A stretch of DNA of 64,000 nucleotides from Membranipora membranacea. Lineage: Eukaryota; Bryozoa; Gymnolaemata; Cheilostomatida; Membraniporidae. The stretch is taken from the NCBI GenBank assembly GCA_914767715.1, contig OU612071.1, positions 24,795,681 to 24,859,680 of the forward strand, in the 5' to 3' direction. This document shows, piece by piece, positions 60,290 through 64,000 of the stretch. Numbering within the stretch: position 1 is the stretch's first letter; each line of letters opens with the position of its first letter. The position numbers and the translations under genes were made by a program. The notes under the pieces are model-generated. The model was given only the letters and a program-made list of their open reading frames with translations. It was not told where the DNA came from and did not search any database.

Positions 60290-62560
60290 AATACCTTCAC
60301 TGGGTTTATTCTCTGAATTGGCTTGTACGCAGATCTGTGCACTATAAAATTAAATTCAAAATCAGATATTTCCCATTGAAGTCATATGATTATTGTTAAC
60401 AAGTCAACTGATCTTCTCATTGGCTCAAATGCAAAATTAAATTCACAATCGACACAGCCTGTTAGTAACTTACGTTTGTCAATTTTTCCAGCTTCACACT
60501 ACACCAGAGCGATAGATCCTATCATGTGATGTTTGGCAACAACAACAAAACTGTTTTATACTTGATGACTACTCTTACTAGTAGAGGGAAAGAACTGCTG
60601 ACTTGATGACTCACGACACAGAGAACAGATAAATAATAAATGTCAAGTTCCACACAGATGATGTAAGATACACACAAACGATGTAAGGTTCATGCCTGGA
60701 CAAAACTCAACTGCTGTCAAACTTGTCAGAAACACAAACCTATAAGAGATTCTGTAAACTGTCATCTTATCAGACGTGTTTACTTAGGAGGTCACAGGGT
60801 CATGTGGGTTTTATTAGTTTATAAAATAAATCATCTGATGAAACTAACATCCTGAAAATTACTTAAGGTCAAAGCTCATGAATGACACTAATTTGTGTCT
60901 TGTAATAGTGATAATTGTATCAGTTTCATCAAAAATTGGCACCGAAACGGGTAAATATACAGAGTGTTCTAAGTGCTCTGGCAGCGCTAACAAACCAATA
61001 TGATACTAAAGATACATACTTGAACATTGTGTGGATTAAAACAAAGCCGCAGTTGCACCATGAGATACACATTGCAATATTAAAAGGGTTGAAACTCAGT
61101 AGGAAGTATTAGAAGTATAATCTGACTAATGTCATCAAAATACATCACTGTGTAAGGTAATACCACCTAAAAGCCTCCTGAGAGGAATGATGAATAAGGC
61201 TTATCCATAATTTGTGTAGCAGAGAAACATTTTCCATCTGATTTTATAGTCTGAGTATTTAGACTATTTGACTTCACATGTCACCGCATGATCAGCTTTA
61301 CCGAATCCCTACAATAATATAATACAGTTATCGGGAGAGCGGACAATTTAGGAATTACTGATTTACATAGGCACATATTTACTGTTTACTATGGCTTTAT
61401 ATGACAGTCAAGTATGGGAATGGCAATGGATATAACAAAAAATTCCAGGAATAATTGAATTATTCACAGGTTAAATAATTGTTTGCCAAAGTTGTCTCTC
61501 CTTGTCTTCTCCAGTTATCAGAATGTTCAGTCCAATCTAGTTTGATAGTTCGGAGCTGGTAACGCAAGAGACACGGCTAAGTCCAATTTAGCTACTTATT
61601 ATATTCACACTGATAAGATATTCTTATGTCAACAGTATTCAATATCTAGTAGTGAAAGGTTTACTTAGCTCTCATATCAGAAGCCTGACACACATATATA
61701 TGATACCAGGCTATATATTATTGATACTATTTGAATTACTCTGCTTCATTCGCCCGTCTAAATGTGGTGAGACTGGAGGTGTAGTTCCACAAATAAACAT
61801 AGTTTGGCAACGGTTATTGAGCTGAGACTAGCATTTGTATTTGTAAGTACGATGAGAACTGTGATTCCATCATATCCACTACAATGGAGGAACAGAATTT
61901 GGAAAATATAGTAGCGATAGAACAACAGATTTTTAACTTCGCTGGTGGAGAAGCTCTCACATCTTACCATTAATGTTTCAAATGATCACTCCACATACTG
62001 GAATTCTGCCATTCAAATATGGATATTATCGTGTATTGAATTGTATAAAGTGTAATGGTAAATTTTCTTGTGCCAAGCAAAATTTATGTTATTTATAAAG
62101 GCTATTTCTTTCACAGGTTTTATGTTGTGTGACTCTGAATATTTGGTGGTGTATGGATCAGGACACGCAATCTTCAGTTGTTCTGTGAGTTACTTTGTTC
62201 TCAGGCTTGATATTCATTTGCAGTGATAATAATGAGTTTCAAATTTGATTTTTTAAGACTGCCCACAATATGAGAGGTTTTTGCTGTACTCCCCGTTAGT
62301 GCATGATAAGCTGGGTTGTGCATCAACAAAAATAAGGATCGGTTTTGAAAACAGGCAAAACTTGTTTGTGTTTCAACGTTAATTAAGTTTATTGTTAGAA
62401 AATATTGAATTACCCTATTGGTCTACGTGGAGCAGCCTCAGCCTCATTAGGGTTATTTACTGTCTTATTTACATATACCGGATACACAAAACATAATGAG
62501 AAAACAATCTTCAGTTACTTTATGTCTTTATTTAAAGACTTGAGAGTTCTACAGCTATAA
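60290..62560. other. Upstream of the lectin gene; no further gene seen
   Basis: This should hold the lectin promoter and 5' UTR. No TATA box could be assigned with confidence. Frames at 60,915-61,112 and 61,758-61,970 show no domain. Confidence 0.35.
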
Positions 62561-62565
62561 ACTTA

Positions 62566-62678
62566 ACCACCACCACCACCACCACCACCACCACCACCAC
62601 CACCACCACCACCACCACCACCACCACCACCACCACCACCACCACCACCACCACCACCACCACCACCACCACCACCAC
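62566..62678. repeat. (ACC)n microsatellite, about 37 uninterrupted units
   Basis: 113 bases of pure ACC on the plus strand (GGT on the minus). The poly-Trp, poly-Thr or poly-His frames it generates are not genes. Absence of interruptions suggests recent expansion and probable length polymorphism. Confidence 0.97.
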
Positions 62679-62690
62679 TTTTGTCTGGCA

Positions 62691-63055
62691 CATGGAGATC
62701 GATATCTACCGACCAAGTAATGTTGTCTACATCGATTGGCACTCACTGAAAACAAGCGATGGTACTTCTTCTATCATCATAGCAGGGAACACTACTGAGT
62801 ACAGTTACAGAGAGGGTAGAGGGACTGAGGCTCAGTTAGGCCCAATCACAGGATTCACACAGATCACGGATAGGCATTTAGTAGTAGTTGATCGTTTTAA
62901 TCTGTCTTAGGCTGATTGATCGTCTTACAGATCCACCTCTCTGTTCTGCGGGCAGTGTGAGTCTGGTGAAGAGGTTCTCATTACACTGCCATCTGTAGGA
63001 AGCCTGTCTGCAGGGTTTGTTTCATTAGGATATGTCACTGATTTTAATTTTGAAC
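62691..63055 (+). pseudogene. NHL-repeat beta-propeller relic, frameshifted
   Basis: The frame contains 'RPSNVVYIDW', 'SSIIIAGNTTEYSYREGRGT' and 'LGPITGFTQITDRHLVVVDR', the pattern of NHL repeats in extracellular or E3-type propellers. At about 62,905 the frame stops; the expected next words 'LRLIDRLTD' are readable one frame over, and 'RSTSLFCGQCESGEE' returns in the original frame. Two small deletions therefore explain the break. The (ACC)n tract stands directly before it, where the exon start should be. It is a dead or heavily damaged copy; the rest of the propeller was not found. Confidence 0.6.
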
Positions 63056-63483
63056 ACCACTCTATAGTTTTCTGGTTTTCATTCAGTTTATTTCTTATTA
63101 ATGCCCTTTTACTGCCTCTGATACTACGTTGTACCAAAGCACGCAAAACTTTCCAGAACTTGCATCTCTTTTTGAATGCCTTATCCCTGGCTCTAATGAG
63201 CTATTCTATGGCAGTAGAAATCGAAAGTGGCCTGTCCGTTTTATTTTCTAAGTGCAATAGGGGCAATGTTTATCCGGAATTTTGTCAATAACTGAATGAT
63301 TTAATTCTTTGAAATGAAATAAGCTGGTGCCGTCAAGTGAGAAAGATAAAATAACCCCTTACCATGCTCATAAGCAAAGATATTTTATTCTGTCTTGAGT
63401 AAGTTACCTTTGTTCTACATAAATACTCAATTTATTTTGTGGTTCTTAAGTTCTGATTGATTATTGAGAGCCTCTCTTTCCAG

Positions 63484-63667
63484 CTTCCTGTCAGAGAATA
63501 ATACCAGAGTAGCCCTACTCTTCACTGATGCCATGACGGCAAGAGGCTACTCGAAAGCTGACAGCTTGACCATCTCGAAAATGTCCTGCAGAAGGATCCG
63601 ACAGCGCGGTAGGGTCAAGTCGGAAAGAGAGATTGCGAGGGAGAGAATTAATAAAAAGAAACATCTG
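63484..63667 (+). CDS. Unrecognised basic exon
   Basis: A CTCTCTTTCCAG acceptor and a GTAAGA donor bound an open exon of about 61 codons. It reads 'FLSENNTRVALLFTDAMTAR', then 'LTISKMSCRRIRQRGRVKSE' and a Lys/Arg-rich end. The strongly basic second half suggests nucleic-acid binding, but I recognise no family. Neighbouring exons must lie outside or are unrecognised. Confidence 0.45.
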
Positions 63668-63669
63668 GT

Positions 63670-64000
63670 AAGACAAGGGGTTTCCCAAATTTGATATAAA
63701 ATTATCATTGTGTCATTGAGGCGGGAGGATCTACAAAACTAATTGCGTCAATCATACATCAGTGTACACTAGAAGCATTGCTGCTGACCCATTGGGTTTC
63801 CTGTTTGTTTTGCAGCACTTAAAAATATAGAAATATATGGGTTGGTTGGCAACGTTTGTATACAGGGATGAATTAGGCATATCTATCCAATAAATTGATG
63901 ACAACACCTCCAGGTATTCCCAAGAAAATGATACATATACCTAATGCATTTGACTCCAAAACAAGATTTCAGCAACAAATTATAAATGCTACTTTATAGA
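63670..64000. other. No feature seen
   Basis: The remaining sequence to the right edge shows no recognisable coding or repeat structure. Confidence 0.4.

Noticed and set aside
62555-62755. A frame of poly-Trp on the minus strand
   Set aside because: It is only the (ACC)n microsatellite read as codons.
1-64000. CRISPR arrays, prokaryotic operons, phage or integrative elements
   Set aside because: The window has spliced genes, animal domains and eukaryotic transposons. No direct-repeat/spacer array with constant period was seen.

Overview
This is animal nuclear DNA, not prokaryotic. It is AT-rich and intron-bearing, and genes are sparse. The split genes use GT..AG introns. The domains are typical of animals: type II membrane C-type lectin, fibrinogen-related (FReD), PAN/apple and NHL. 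The repeats are typical of a marine-invertebrate-like genome: non-LTR retrotransposons, a PIF/Harbinger transposase, Mutator-like transposases, foldback elements and SINE-like pieces. The window does not allow a firm phylum call. Most short open frames are chance.

Layout. 1-1,100: a PAN-like exon on the minus strand, cut by the left edge. 2.7-5.6 kb: three diverged copies of one dispersed repeat, with a 232 bp insertion at 3,739-3,970 that starts with the 5' end of U2 snRNA and is flanked by 12-base duplications. 7.5-13.6 kb (minus): a type II membrane FReD gene. Its TM exon and the later FReD exons are readable, but the first FReD exon seems broken, so it may be a pseudogene. A foldback element lies inside it at 11.5 kb. 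16.3 kb: a 21 bp minisatellite. 19.1-23.6 kb: a graveyard of three LINE fragments in opposing orientations and a decayed Mutator-like transposase.

24.2-27.4 kb (plus): a spliced chain of exons with PIF1-type helicase C-terminal motifs at the start and a PHD-like finger at the end, probably from a mobile element. 26.4-30 and 38-46.6 kb: degenerate copies of one unrecognised multi-exon repeat family. 30.4-35.05 kb: a Mutator-like transposase split by a PIF/Harbinger element. The Harbinger transposase (plus) keeps its D, D and E positions; a convergent accessory gene (minus) lies downstream. A short element carrying a long hairpin occurs twice inside it, once between direct repeats.

48.4-50.5 kb: a roughly 2.1 kb element with long terminal inverted repeats, internal tandem repeats and a nested 251 bp palindromic MITE whose empty site is preserved in a neighbouring repeat unit. 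51.9 kb: a lectin-domain relic. 52.9 kb: a cluster of GGTAC boxes.

56.8-60.3 kb (minus): the best gene in the window, a six-exon type II membrane C-type lectin in which every intron is phase 1 and every junction restores the frame. A large foldback structure with tRNA-like B boxes lies in its last intron. 62.6 kb: an (ACC)n tract next to a frameshifted NHL-repeat relic. The two membrane genes share a plan (short cytoplasmic head, one TM helix, stalk or linker, C-terminal recognition domain), which suggests a cluster of surface-recognition receptors invaded by transposons.
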